Positions 1-8,484 of a stretch of DNA of 12,036 nucleotides are shown in pieces. The stretch covers positions 1 to 12,036 of the forward strand of contig JAJYBN010000011.1 of assembly GCA_021779005.1 (NCBI GenBank), read 5' to 3'. The first letter of the stretch is position 1. The number at the start of each line of letters is the position of its first letter. The position numbers were made by a program, and so were the translations under genes. Below the pieces are notes generated by a model that did no database searches, was not told the DNA's origin, and worked only from the letters and a program-made list of their open reading frames with translations. This stretch comes from Pseudomonadota bacterium. GTDB taxonomy: Bacteria > Pseudomonadota > Gammaproteobacteria > Natronospirales > REEB76.

Positions 1-39
1 GGTCTCATCACAGGAAGTTTCGATCCCCAGAACTCTCAT
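1..39 (-). CDS. tsaD: TsaD N-terminus (partial): tRNA t6A37 threonylcarbamoyltransferase
   Basis: Reading the - strand from the ATG at 39-37 gives 13 codons, MRVLGIETSCDET, before the window ends. This is the characteristic start of TsaD (Gcp/YgjD), the ASKHA-fold enzyme that, with TsaB and TsaE, transfers the threonylcarbamoyl group to A37 of ANN-decoding tRNAs in the cytoplasm. A GAGGA ribosome site lies just upstream on the - strand (about 45-49). Divergent tsaD/rpsU is the usual arrangement in gamma- and betaproteobacteria, which supports the call despite the short fragment. Nothing can be said about the rest of the protein. Confidence 0.9.
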   Translation of the reverse strand, partial: MRVLGIETSCDET

Positions 40-54
40 GGCGTCCTCATTATT

Positions 55-83
55 TTGCAATTCTACACGCCGGTCGGTAGAAT
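55..83 (+). promoter_or_regulatory. Sigma-70 promoter of the rpsU operon
   Basis: TTGCAA (55-60) and TAGAAT (78-83) are separated by exactly 17 bases and each differs from consensus by one or two positions. Transcription would start near 90, giving a leader of about 50 bases to rpsU. The -10 forms an inverted repeat with bases upstream (ATTCTAC at 60-66 against GTAGAAT at 77-83), so a TAGAAT also appears on the - strand (60-65), correctly oriented for divergent tsaD. No good -35 accompanies that second copy. Confidence 0.75.
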
Positions 84-141
84 TCCCGCCCCTTCCGAGG
101 CCGCCCGTGCCGCTTCGGTTTCAAGTTGAGGTGAGGATTGA

Positions 142-357
142 ATGCCCAGCGTACGCGTGAAGGAAAATGAGCATTTTGACGCCGCCCTGCGGCGTTTCAA
201 ACGTTCCTGTGAGAAGGCCGGGGTGATGACCGAGTTGCGCCGCCGCGAGTTTTACGAGAAACCCACGCAGGAGCGCAAGCGCAAACAGGCCGCCGCCGTG
301 AAGCGTCATCTGAAGAAGCTGTCCCGCGAACAGTCGCGCCGCGTACGCATGTTCTAA
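142..357 (+). CDS. rpsU: 30S ribosomal protein bS21
   Basis: The 71-residue product begins [20 protein letters not shown] and is rich in Lys and Arg, which matches bS21 in length and in its conserved N-terminus. bS21 is a small, late-assembling 30S protein near the platform where the anti-Shine-Dalgarno end of 16S rRNA lies, and it helps initiation on natural mRNAs. The start follows a strong ribosome site, GAGGTGAGG (128-136). It is the first gene of the macromolecular synthesis operon, transcribed from the promoter at 55-83. A hairpin followed by a T-run comes shortly after its stop, so much transcription probably ends there and rpsU is made in excess over the downstream genes, as is known for this operon in Escherichia coli. 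Confidence 0.98.
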   Translation: MPSVRVKENEHFDAALRRFKRSCEKAGVMTELRRREFYEKPTQERKRKQAAAVKRHLKKLSREQSRRVRMF

Positions 358-398
358 CCCGGTCTCACAACCTGGTTCATCAGATTTAGATAACGAAT

Positions 399-435
399 GC
401 GGCGCTTTTCAACCGGAAAGCGCCGCAATGTTTTT
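399..435 (+). terminator. Intrinsic terminator/attenuator between rpsU and yqeY
   Basis: A perfect 10-bp stem, GCGGCGCTTT (399-408) with AAAGCGCCGC (417-426), closes an 8-base loop. Four bases later comes a run of five T (431-435). It lies 42 bases after the rpsU stop and ends 17 bases before the yqeY start, with no clear new promoter after it, so downstream genes probably depend on read-through. The E. coli operon is known to have a leaky terminator at the equivalent place. Confidence 0.75.
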
Positions 436-452
436 CAGGGTGGTGATAATCC

Positions 453-899
453 ATGTCACTGAAAGAAAAGATTACTAACGATATGAAAGACGCGCTGCGT
501 GCCGGCGATAAAGCACGTTTGTCGGTGATCCGTCTGATCCTGGCTGCCATCAAGCAGCGTGAAGTGGATGAACGTATTTCTCTGGATGATGCCCAGGTGC
601 TGGTGGTGCTGGACAAGATGCAAAAACAGCGCCGCGATTCGGTCACGCAGTATGAGAAAGGCAAGCGTCAGGATCTGGCAGACCAGGAATTGTCGGAGAT
701 ACAACTGATACAGTCCTACCTGCCGGCACAGCTTTCGGAAGCCGAGCTGGATCGGTTGATCACCGACGCTATCAAGGCCAGTGCGGCCGCCTCCATCAAG
801 GACATGGGCAAGGTCATGGGCCTGCTGAAGCCACAGGTGCAGGGCCGTGCCGATATGGGCGCGGTAAGTGCCCGCATCAAGAACAAACTGGGTGGCTGA
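453..899 (+). CDS. yqeY: GatB/YqeY domain protein
   Basis: The 148-residue protein is a stand-alone YqeY family member. It has an N-terminal helical bundle (MSLKEKITNDMKDALRAGDK, then RLILAAIKQREVD) and a C-terminal YqeY tail (SIKDMGKVMGLLKPQVQGRADMG at about 115-137), which in GatB contacts tRNA. The full family length of about 148 is present. The role of free YqeY is not firmly established; a link to tRNA or amidotransferase function is inferred only from the GatB tail. Its place between rpsU and dnaG is common in beta- and gammaproteobacteria. The ribosome site is modest (AGGGTGG about 437-443, rather far from the ATG). It follows the attenuator at 399-435 and is probably co-transcribed with dnaG after a 144-base gap. 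Confidence 0.93.
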   Translation: MSLKEKITNDMKDALRAGDKARLSVIRLILAAIKQREVDERISLDDAQVLVVLDKMQKQRRDSVTQYEKGKRQDLADQELSEIQLIQSYLPAQLSEAELDRLITDAIKASAAASIKDMGKVMGLLKPQVQGRADMGAVSARIKNKLGG

Positions 900-1043
900 A
901 ATCTGTGGCTGGCCTCTGCGGCCGGCTGGTATGCACTATCCTTACTATTTCTGTGAGGCGAGGGGCGAAGGGTGGCGTGCTCGGGCGCTTTACTTCAGGC
1001 ACGCTTCCCGCCCGGTATGCCTCACCCACCAGCATGTATAGCA

Positions 1044-2801
1044 ATGGCGCGTATTCCACAGAGTTTCATCGACGAGCTTGTAAGCCGCGTGGATATCGTG
1101 GAAGTGATCGATGCGCGAGTACCGCTCAAGAAACACGGCCGGGAGTTCACCGCCTGCTGCCCCTTCCATAACGAGAAGACCCCGTCGTTCACCGTCAGCC
1201 CCAGCAAGCAGTTTTTCCACTGCTTCGGCTGCGGCGCCCACGGTACGGCGCTCGGTTTTCTCATGGATTACGAACATCTGGATTTTGTCGAGGCTGTGCG
1301 CCAGCTGGCCTCCATCGCGGGCTTGGAGATACCACAGGAAGCGGGTGAACCACGTTCTGATTTCGCGCCGTTGTCTGCAGTGCTGGATCAGGCAGCGCGC
1401 CTCTACCGTGAAGCCCTCAAGGCGTCACCCGAGGCCGTCACCTATCTCAAGGCCCGTGGACTGAGTGGCGAGATCGCTGCTGAGTTCGGCATCGGCTTCG
1501 CGCCTACCGGCTGGGATACCGTGCTGAAAGCCCTTGGTGGGGAAGAGCCGGGACGCCAAAATCTGAGCGCGGCTGGACTCATCATCCGGCGTGATGACGG
1601 CCGGTATTATGACCGCTTTCGTGAACGCATCATGTTTCCAATCCGCGACAGCCGCGGACGCATCATCGCCTTCGGTGGCCGGGTCCTTGGTAAGGAGGAG
1701 CCCAAGTATCTCAATTCTCCTGAAACCCCGCTGTTCCACAAGGGCCGGGAACTCTACGGTCTCTATGAGGTCCGCCAGGCGCTGCGTGATATCCGGCGGC
1801 TGCTGGTGGTAGAAGGCTATATGGATGTGGTGGCGCTGCATCAGCATGCGATCCGATATGCAGTCGCGACCCTGGGGACGGCCACCACCAGCGAACACCT
1901 GCAACGCCTGTTCCGGGTGACTTCCGAAGTAGTGTTCTGTTTCGATGGCGATCGGGCCGGACGTGCCGCTGCCTGGCGGGCGCTGGAAAATGCCTTGCCC
2001 GAAGCGGGCGAAGGCCGGCAGATCAAATTTTTGTTTCTACCGGAAGCTGAGGATCCGGATTCGGTGGTGCGCAAGGAAGGCAAGGACGGGTTTGAGGCCC
2101 GCCTCAAAGAAGCGGTGCCCCTGTCCAGTTTTCTGCTGGACAGCCTTACAGCACGGACCGATCTGGGGAGCCTGGAGGGGCGCGCGCGGCTGGTGGAGCT
2201 GGCACGGCCCCATCTGTTGCGCCTGCCGGCCGGGGTCTATCGGGAGATGCTGATCACCGAATTGGCGCGTCGCGCACAGGTAGATTCCGGGAAATTGACT
2301 ATGCTTAGTCAGACCCAGACATCCGGTTATGGAGAACCGGCAGTTAAGGCCAGTCCAGCGGCCCGCCCGAGCCTGACGGGCCCGATGCGCAAGGCCATCG
2401 CGTTATTGTTAAACCGTCCAGATCTGGCAACCCTGGCGGGCGACCCAAAAGCGCTGGAAGGCTTGAACCTGAAGGGCGCTGAAGTCCTGAGGGCCGTACT
2501 GGAATTTGCTCGGGCCCACCCCCATATCTCCGGGGCAGGCCTGATTGAGCACTGGCGGGATACCGATATCGGGAGCCATCTCATGAAACTTGCCCAAGCG
2601 GAAATGGTCATTCCTGGGGACGCCATGGAAAGTGAATTTCGTGCCGTGATGGCCGATCTGGAGGGCCGCCGGCCCGCAGAGCAGCGGCTCACGGCGCTTC
2701 TAGAGGTATCCCGGCAACGACCCCTGGAAGCGGTTGAAAAGGCTGAGTTATCCAACCTGCTCAAGGCACGGCCTGGTGATCCAGGCGTACCCAAGCCATG
2801 A
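1044..2801 (+). CDS. dnaG: DNA primase DnaG
   Basis: The 585-residue bacterial primase synthesises RNA primers at the replication fork together with the DnaB helicase. The N-terminal zinc domain has C39, H42, C60 and C63 in the CPFHNEKTPSF...HCFGCG pattern. The central TOPRIM domain shows EGYMD with catalytic E257, and FDGDRAG with D301 and D303. The weaker C-terminal part (about residue 430 on) fits the DnaB-binding domain. The start at 1044 gives MARIPQSFIDELV, which aligns with known DnaG N-termini; a reading from 972 would add 24 unrelated residues. No convincing ribosome site precedes this ATG, in line with the low DnaG levels normal for this operon. The leader 975-1014 contains interlocking inverted repeats (see findings). 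Confidence 0.98.
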   Translation: MARIPQSFIDELVSRVDIVEVIDARVPLKKHGREFTACCPFHNEKTPSFTVSPSKQFFHCFGCGAHGTALGFLMDYEHLDFVEAVRQLASIAGLEIPQEAGEPRSDFAPLSAVLDQAARLYREALKASPEAVTYLKARGLSGEIAAEFGIGFAPTGWDTVLKALGGEEPGRQNLSAAGLIIRRDDGRYYDRFRERIMFPIRDSRGRIIAFGGRVLGKEEPKYLNSPETPLFHKGRELYGLYEVRQALRDIRRLLVVEGYMDVVALHQHAIRYAVATLGTATTSEHLQRLFRVTSEVVFCFDGDRAGRAAAWRALENALPEAGEGRQIKFLFLPEAEDPDSVVRKEGKDGFEARLKEAVPLSSFLLDSLTARTDLGSLEGRARLVELARPHLLRLPAGVYREMLITELARRAQVDSGKLTMLSQTQTSGYGEPAVKASPAARPSLTGPMRKAIALLLNRPDLATLAGDPKALEGLNLKGAEVLRAVLEFARAHPHISGAGLIEHWRDTDIGSHLMKLAQAEMVIPGDAMESEFRAVMADLEGRRPAEQRLTALLEVSRQRPLEAVEKAELSNLLKARPGDPGVPKP

Positions 2802-2835
2802 AGCACTTGATTTACCTGGAAAAATCCAGATTTTC

Positions 2836-2844
2836 TGATAAAAT
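2836..2844 (+). promoter_or_regulatory. Extended -10 promoter upstream of rpoD
   Basis: TGATAAAAT (2836-2844) is an extended -10 element (TG, one base, TAAAAT) in a locally AT-rich stretch between dnaG and rpoD. No good -35 stands at the normal distance (CTGGAA, 2816-2821). Transcription would start around 2851, so the mRNA would begin only about 8 bases before the hairpin at 2859. It would let rpoD be expressed separately from dnaG. Confidence 0.5.
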
Positions 2845-2858
2845 TAACGGTTCACTTC

Positions 2859-2882
2859 CGGCGCCCCACAGGCGCCGTTTTT
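2859..2882 (+). terminator. Hairpin with T-run directly upstream of rpoD
   Basis: CGGCGCC (2859-2865) pairs perfectly with GGCGCCG (2871-2877) across a CCACA loop, followed by five T (2878-2882). This is a compact intrinsic terminator, yet it ends only 13 bases before the rpoD ATG. It could stop read-through from dnaG, or attenuate transcripts starting at the promoter just upstream. Confidence 0.7.
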
Positions 2883-2895
2883 CACCCGAGACACT

Positions 2896-4833
<1,938 letters not shown>

Positions 4834-4855
4834 TATAGAATGCATAGCACACAGC

Positions 4856-4886
4856 AAAGGCCGCGCTGAGCGCGGCCTTTGTATTT
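4856..4886 (+). terminator. Terminator after rpoD
   Basis: An 11-bp perfect stem, AAAGGCCGCGC (4856-4866) with GCGCGGCCTTT (4870-4880), closes a TGA loop and is followed by the T-rich tail GTATTTAT. It closes the macromolecular synthesis operon. Its downstream arm and tail occupy the place where the -35 of the following tRNA promoter would be. Confidence 0.85.
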
Positions 4887-4895
4887 ATAAGGGAT

Positions 4896-4904
4896 TGTTA
4901 TAAT
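4896..4904 (+). promoter_or_regulatory. Extended -10 promoter of the tRNA-Ile gene
   Basis: TGTTATAAT (4896-4904) is a perfect extended -10 (TG, one base, TATAAT). The -35 region overlaps the tail of the rpoD terminator (TTTGTA at 4878-4883 is the nearest resemblance), so the extended -10 probably does most of the work. Transcription would start about 10 bases before the mature tRNA 5' end. Confidence 0.7.
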
Positions 4905-4920
4905 CCGTCACGAAAGTCAT

Positions 4921-4998
<78 letters not shown>

Positions 4999-5054
4999 GA
5001 ATTTAGTATTACATGTGTCTTCTGTCCGTAGTTACGCGAACAATGTATAAATAT

Positions 5055-5071
5055 TGTCGGAAAACTTTACA
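5055..5071 (+). promoter_or_regulatory. Putative upstream activator site for the PEP-CTERM gene
   Basis: TGTCGGAAAACTTTACA is an imperfect dyad (TGT and ACA ends, AT-rich centre) about 90-105 bases before the start expected from the sigma-54 promoter. That is where enhancer-binding activators normally bind. An IHF-like sequence (TAGTTGATTGATT, 5103-5115, one mismatch to the reverse consensus) lies between the two. In other bacteria PEP-CTERM/exosortase genes are linked to the PrsK/PrsR two-component system, and PrsR is a sigma-54 activator; binding here is inference. Confidence 0.4.
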
Positions 5072-5133
5072 CCTGGTGAGGGCTGCAGGGACCAGTGTTT
5101 CCTAGTTGATTGATTATGCAAGTAAGTTTATTT

Positions 5134-5149
5134 TGGCATTAGAATTGCT
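5134..5149 (+). promoter_or_regulatory. Sigma-54 (-24/-12) promoter of the PEP-CTERM gene
   Basis: TGGCATTAGAATTGCT matches the RpoN consensus TGGCAC-N5-TTGCW at every position except T for C at the sixth. The GG and GC doublets have the required 10-base spacing. Transcription would start near 5160, leaving a leader of about 48 bases with an AAGGGA ribosome site (5195-5200). Confidence 0.8.
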
Positions 5150-5207
5150 CGTTTTTTTAGTCGCAGAAACGTCACAATAATCAAACGCTCAAATAAGGGA
5201 CAAGAAC

Positions 5208-5939
5208 ATGCGTAAGTCACTCTTCTTCTCAGTACTTATGGGGGGCGGTCTGGGATGCTTGGCGTTCGGTGCCAATGCTATGCCCATCCACGTTAATCTT
5301 GCCGGTGCTGCTGGCTCCCAAAGTTGGACATCCCCAGTGATCGGTGATCCGCACGGCACCCTGACACTCACAGGCTGGGAGCTGGACAATGGCGTCTGGA
5401 CACCCGCCGCAATGACTTACAAGAACCCCTCTCCCGACGAAACCGGCCTTGGCGTCGCATGCAATCAGAAACCAATACATAACTCCTGCAGCCAGGATGA
5501 GATCGGCACCACGCCGTGGCAGATGATTGACTTAAACATCAGTGCACTCACCGGATGGGGCAGCCTGACGATTAACCTCGCTTCGGTCAACGGAATAGGC
5601 TACCCGGGTGGCGACGAGACAGCTTATCTGCTTGGCGCCGATTGCATGGTAGGCGGCTCTTGCACACCAACAGTTTTAGCATCGACCCCGCTGGCAAGCT
5701 GCACAAATTTTGCAGAGATCTGTTCATTTAACTTCACCGAGGCGGACCTTGTCGGCATCACCAATATCTGGGTCACGCCCTCACTAACCGACCAGAGTGG
5801 TAAGAACAACGGCAACATCCTGTTGGGCGCGGACTTCGTTCTGTACACGGCGGTGCCCGAGCCAGCTACGCTGGGCATCTTCGGACTGGGCATTCTGATG
5901 ATCGGTATGCTGGTGGGTCTGCGGCGCCTCCGGCGCTGA
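5208..5939 (+). CDS. PEP-CTERM sorting-domain secreted protein
   Basis: The 243-residue protein has a Sec signal peptide (MRKSLFFSVLMGGGLGCLAFGANA, cleavage probably near residue 24). Its C-terminal tail from residue 216 holds VPEPATLG, then a hydrophobic helix (LGIFGLGILMIGMLVGL) and an Arg-rich end (RRLRR). This is the tripartite PEP-CTERM signal recognised by exosortase, which processes proteins at the inner membrane for export, usually in exopolysaccharide-producing bacteria. The middle is unassigned: Ser/Thr/Gly-rich, with several Cys (for example CNQKPIHNSC and CMVGGSC) that could form disulfides outside the cytoplasm. The start has a clear ribosome site (AAGGGA) and a sigma-54 promoter upstream; a strong terminator follows. 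No exosortase is in the window, so processing must rely on one encoded elsewhere. The specific role is unknown. Confidence 0.88.
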   Translation: MRKSLFFSVLMGGGLGCLAFGANAMPIHVNLAGAAGSQSWTSPVIGDPHGTLTLTGWELDNGVWTPAAMTYKNPSPDETGLGVACNQKPIHNSCSQDEIGTTPWQMIDLNISALTGWGSLTINLASVNGIGYPGGDETAYLLGADCMVGGSCTPTVLASTPLASCTNFAEICSFNFTEADLVGITNIWVTPSLTDQSGKNNGNILLGADFVLYTAVPEPATLGIFGLGILMIGMLVGLRRLRR

Positions 5940-5966
5940 GACACCGAACAGTTCGTTTCCACTCGA

Positions 5967-5997
5967 GCAATCCCCGGTAACGGGGATTGCTTTTTTT
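5967..5997 (+). terminator. Terminator after the PEP-CTERM gene
   Basis: A perfect 10-bp stem, GCAATCCCCG (5967-5976) with CGGGGATTGC (5981-5990), has a GTAA loop and seven T (5991-5997). It makes the PEP-CTERM gene monocistronic and separates it from the TPR gene. Confidence 0.95.
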
Positions 5998-6172
5998 AGG
6001 GGTGTGCCCTACAAAATCGTACCTGCCAGGCACTGTCAAAGTCAGCGTTACTGGTGGTGTGATTCCGAGACAAGGGTGCTCGGCAACTCCGCGAGGAACT
6101 TTGACCCAATGTGCCTCATCCTCGGCCGGGAGTATCCTAAGGCCCCGGCAAGGCGACCCATCGGGATCAGCC

Positions 6173-8062
6173 ATGAACGATAACCTATCGGACAATGACA
6201 AAGGTCTTGCAGCTTCACTCGCCTTGGGCAAGGCTGGCAAGGGCCAAAAGATATCGGCACGCACGGCCGATTATCTGGATGAGCAGATTGCCTTGTCCAG
6301 GATCCAACGCGAGCATCTTGAGCATACCCGCACACTGCACGAAGAGAACCTGAAACTCCAGAGTAAAGTGCTGCGCTCGCAGCATAAACAGTTGCGCAGT
6401 CAATACCTGCACGATCGGATGCGCACTGTGTACCAGTCCGTTTTGAGCCTGGTGGCGCTGGCGGTGCTGGCTGTCATCGTATATGGAGTCATTGACGCTC
6501 TCAGAGACCAGTCAGTGGTGGTGAACCAATTCCAGGTGCCACCAGGATTCGCAGCCGTGGGCAACAACGGGACAGTGGTAGCCAGTGATTTTCTAGATCA
6601 GCTCCATATCCTCCAGGTGGCGACGCGCAGCCAGCAGACTTCACTTGTCGTGCAGGACGCATGGAGCAATGACATCAAGTTACAGGTGCCAAACCTACAC
6701 GTCACGATCGGCGACATACGCCGCAACCTGAATGACTGGCTGGGTCACGAGATTCAGATCAACGGTGACGTGGTGCAGCAAGGAACACAGATTGCGTTCA
6801 CGGTACGTGGCACCGGCTTTATCGCCAAGACATTTTCAGGTGCTCCGAATACGCTACCGGCGCTCCTGACGAGTGCCGCTGAATATGTCTATGGTCAGGC
6901 CGAACCCTACAATTTCGCCAATTATCTCGAGGAACACGACCGGGACGCGGATGCCATCACCCTCGTACAGGAAGTGTATCCGGCGGCCTCCGCCCGGGAC
7001 CGTCCTTGGCTCATGAATGCATGGGGGAATGGGCTGGCTGATCTGAACCAGAACGCTGCCGCCGTGGATAAGTACCGCGAGGCCCTGCGTCTCAATCCCA
7101 AGTTCTGGATAGCCTATGCGAACCTTCAGAACGCACAGATTCAGCTTGGTGAGCAGGAAGCCGCGTATCAGACGGGTCTTAGCATGGAACAGCATGCGCG
7201 TCGGGGTTCATGGTTCGGCGCGCACATGCCGGAGCTGTATTATTCGAACCAGGATCAATTGCGCATGGACTTGCCAGCGGTACACCAGGAACTGGTGGCT
7301 GATGAAACCGCCCACAGTGGTCAAGGCACGCTCACCAACCAGGAAACGCAACTGGACGCCGAAATGCTGACGCGCATGCATGCGCTTCGGCAGGCTGTAT
7401 TTATCCTGCAAACCGCGCCAAGTGCGGGTAGTGACCACTATGTAATGGCCGCGACGCACTATGTGCAGGGCCTCATGGCCCTGGATCAGCATAATTATCC
7501 GCAAGCGGTGAACGAGCTGGAAGATGTCGACACCATGATTACCCAGTTCCCGATGCTGCAGAGCGATTTCAACAGCCCGCCTCAATGCACTCTGGGTTTG
7601 GCCGAGGAACTGGCCGGTCATCCGGTCAAGGCGGATATGGCCATCGCCAAGGGCGGGAGCTTCGTGGACTGTTACAGCTTCAAAGGGGATATCGCCGCAC
7701 ATCGCGGCAACTGGTTACAGGCGCAGAAGGATTACTCCGCCGCTGTGGTGCTGGCGCCGTCTTTGCCCCAGCCATACGAGAGCTGGGGTTTGGCTTTGCT
7801 ACGTCGCGGTGATTACCAGAACGCCATCATCAGATTCCAGCAAGCCAACCAGCGCGGCCCGCACTGGTGTGATCCGCTCAAATACTGGGGTGATGCCCTA
7901 GCCGCACAAGGCAACTATAAAGATGCCGTCAAGAAATACGCGCTTGCCGCGCGATACACACCCGGCTGGCGTGCGCTGGAACTGCAATGGGGTGAAGCTC
8001 TCGACAAGCTTGGCAGGCACAGTGATGCGCTCATGCACTATCACGCAGCTCAAACGGAATGA
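6173..8062 (+). CDS. Membrane-anchored TPR repeat protein
   Basis: The 629-residue protein has a charged N-terminal coiled-coil region (about 35-85, rich in Gln, His, Leu and Arg), one membrane helix (about 87-108, TVYQSVLSLVALAVLAVIVYG) and a large remaining domain. In the latter, TPR units are visible at about 280-330 (NAAAVDKYREALRLNPKFWI) and 500-629 (DYQNAIIRFQQANQRGP, NYKDAVKKYALAARYTP). Topology is probably N-in with the TPR part in the periplasm, acting as a scaffold for partners that cannot be named. The reading frame is open back to a TTG at 5987, but that lies inside the preceding terminator, so the ATG at 6173 is preferred; its ribosome site is weak. The C-terminus ends inside a TPR unit, and its TGA abuts the group I intron remnant, so the gene may have lost its last codons at an insertion or deletion junction. 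Confidence 0.8.
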   Translation: MNDNLSDNDKGLAASLALGKAGKGQKISARTADYLDEQIALSRIQREHLEHTRTLHEENLKLQSKVLRSQHKQLRSQYLHDRMRTVYQSVLSLVALAVLAVIVYGVIDALRDQSVVVNQFQVPPGFAAVGNNGTVVASDFLDQLHILQVATRSQQTSLVVQDAWSNDIKLQVPNLHVTIGDIRRNLNDWLGHEIQINGDVVQQGTQIAFTVRGTGFIAKTFSGAPNTLPALLTSAAEYVYGQAEPYNFANYLEEHDRDADAITLVQEVYPAASARDRPWLMNAWGNGLADLNQNAAAVDKYREALRLNPKFWIAYANLQNAQIQLGEQEAAYQTGLSMEQHARRGSWFGAHMPELYYSNQDQLRMDLPAVHQELVADETAHSGQGTLTNQETQLDAEMLTRMHALRQAVFILQTAPSAGSDHYVMAATHYVQGLMALDQHNYPQAVNELEDVDTMITQFPMLQSDFNSPPQCTLGLAEELAGHPVKADMAIAKGGSFVDCYSFKGDIAAHRGNWLQAQKDYSAAVVLAPSLPQPYESWGLALLRRGDYQNAIIRFQQANQRGPHWCDPLKYWGDALAAQGNYKDAVKKYALAARYTPGWRALELQWGEALDKLGRHSDALMHYHAAQTE

Positions 8063-8252
8063 GTTCAGGGAACCCACAACCGCTTGGCCGCTGGCAACCC
8101 TGAGCCAAGCCGGCGGTACATCGCCGGGAGGTGCAGAGACTACCTGAGGGTTACAGCGCCCTTAATGACAGGTTCAAGCCTCCCGCGCCCTACCAGCACA
8201 TGCAGCGGGTGATGAGATAGTCCACACCCACCGGAAACGACGGGGATATGTG
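8063..8252 (+). ncRNA. Truncated group I intron (3' part) of a tRNA-Ile(CAT) gene
   Basis: Conserved group I core elements appear in the right order: P (TTCAGGGAA from 8064), Q (GGCAACCCTGAGCCAAGC, 8093-8110), R (GTGCAGAGACTA, 8131-8142) and S (GAGATAGTCC, 8214-8223). P4 can form (TCAGGG 8065-8070 with CCCTGA 8098-8103). P6 is a perfect hairpin (CCGGCG 8110-8115 with CGCCGG 8122-8127). P7 can form between GACTA in R and TAGTC in S. A P9-like hairpin with a GAAA-containing loop follows at about 8228-8244. The last base, G8252, is the expected terminal G, and the tRNA 3' exon starts next, directly after where the anticodon CAT would be. This matches, by recall, the self-splicing Azoarcus tRNA-Ile(CAU) intron. 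P1, P2, the 5' strand of P3 and the 5' exon are missing upstream, so it should not splice by itself. Confidence 0.85.
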
Positions 8253-8292
8253 AATCCCTTGGACCCAGGTTCGAGTCCTGGCAGGCCCACCA
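8253..8292 (+). pseudogene. Orphan 3' exon of tRNA-Ile2 (3' half with CCA)
   Basis: This is the 3' half of tRNA-Ile(CAT): the end of the anticodon loop and stem, variable loop, complete T arm, 3' acceptor strand, discriminator A and CCA. It differs from the intact tRNA by T to A in the variable loop (8263) and G67 to A (8283). There is no 5' half in front of it; the 3' end of a group I intron adjoins it instead. A67 would form a normal pair with T6 of the intact gene's 5' half, where that gene itself has a T-G wobble. This fits the orphan being the original host 3' half, displaced when an element brought its own copy. Confidence 0.88.
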
Positions 8293-8293
8293 T
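8253..8293 (+). repeat. Direct repeat, copy 2 (putative attR core)
   Basis: This 41-base block matches 4958-4998 at 39 positions in direct orientation. The left limit coincides with the 3' splice site of the intron remnant, and the right limit is one base past CCA. It marks the right end of the putative island. Confidence 0.85.
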
Positions 8294-8368
8294 TCCATAC
8301 TTCATCCAAAGACTTCGACAGCTAACCATCCATGTCGCGTTTACCAACTCGCACGTCGTGTGCAGGCG

Positions 8369-8392
8369 TCAACCACTAAATTATTTAGTTGA
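8369..8392. repeat. AT-rich inverted repeat upstream of the methyltransferase
   Basis: ACTAAAT (8375-8381), T, ATTTAGT (8383-8389) is a perfect 7-base-arm dyad. A wider pairing of TCAAC (8369-8373) with GTTGA (8388-8392) is also possible. It lies about 63 bases before the -35 of the next gene and could be an operator, but no known family is recognised. It is not followed by a T-run, so it is not a terminator. Confidence 0.35.
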
Positions 8393-8454
8393 TATTTACA
8401 ATTGGCCTGGTAAGGATGCGGTGATCTTTGTATCTTTTTAGATCGGTTTAGATT

Positions 8455-8484
8455 TTGATAAACTTTCTACTGAAGCACTATAAT
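8455..8484 (+). promoter_or_regulatory. Sigma-70 promoter of the methyltransferase gene
   Basis: TTGATA (8455-8460) and TATAAT (8479-8484) are separated by 18 bases, with one mismatch to consensus in the -35 and none in the -10. Transcription would start near 8491, about 48 bases before the ATG at 8539. Confidence 0.75.

Noticed and set aside
972..1043. Longer DnaG starting at 972
   Set aside because: The added 24 residues do not resemble DnaG; the ATG at 1044 gives the family's normal N-terminus MARIPQ.
5987..6172. Upstream extension of the TPR protein to a TTG at 5987
   Set aside because: The TTG lies inside the arm of a strong intrinsic terminator, no ribosome site precedes it, and the 62 extra residues have no signal or domain character.
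8250..8441. 63-codon open frame over the orphan tRNA end
   Set aside because: Its first part is the tRNA 3' half translated; there is no ribosome site and no coding character.
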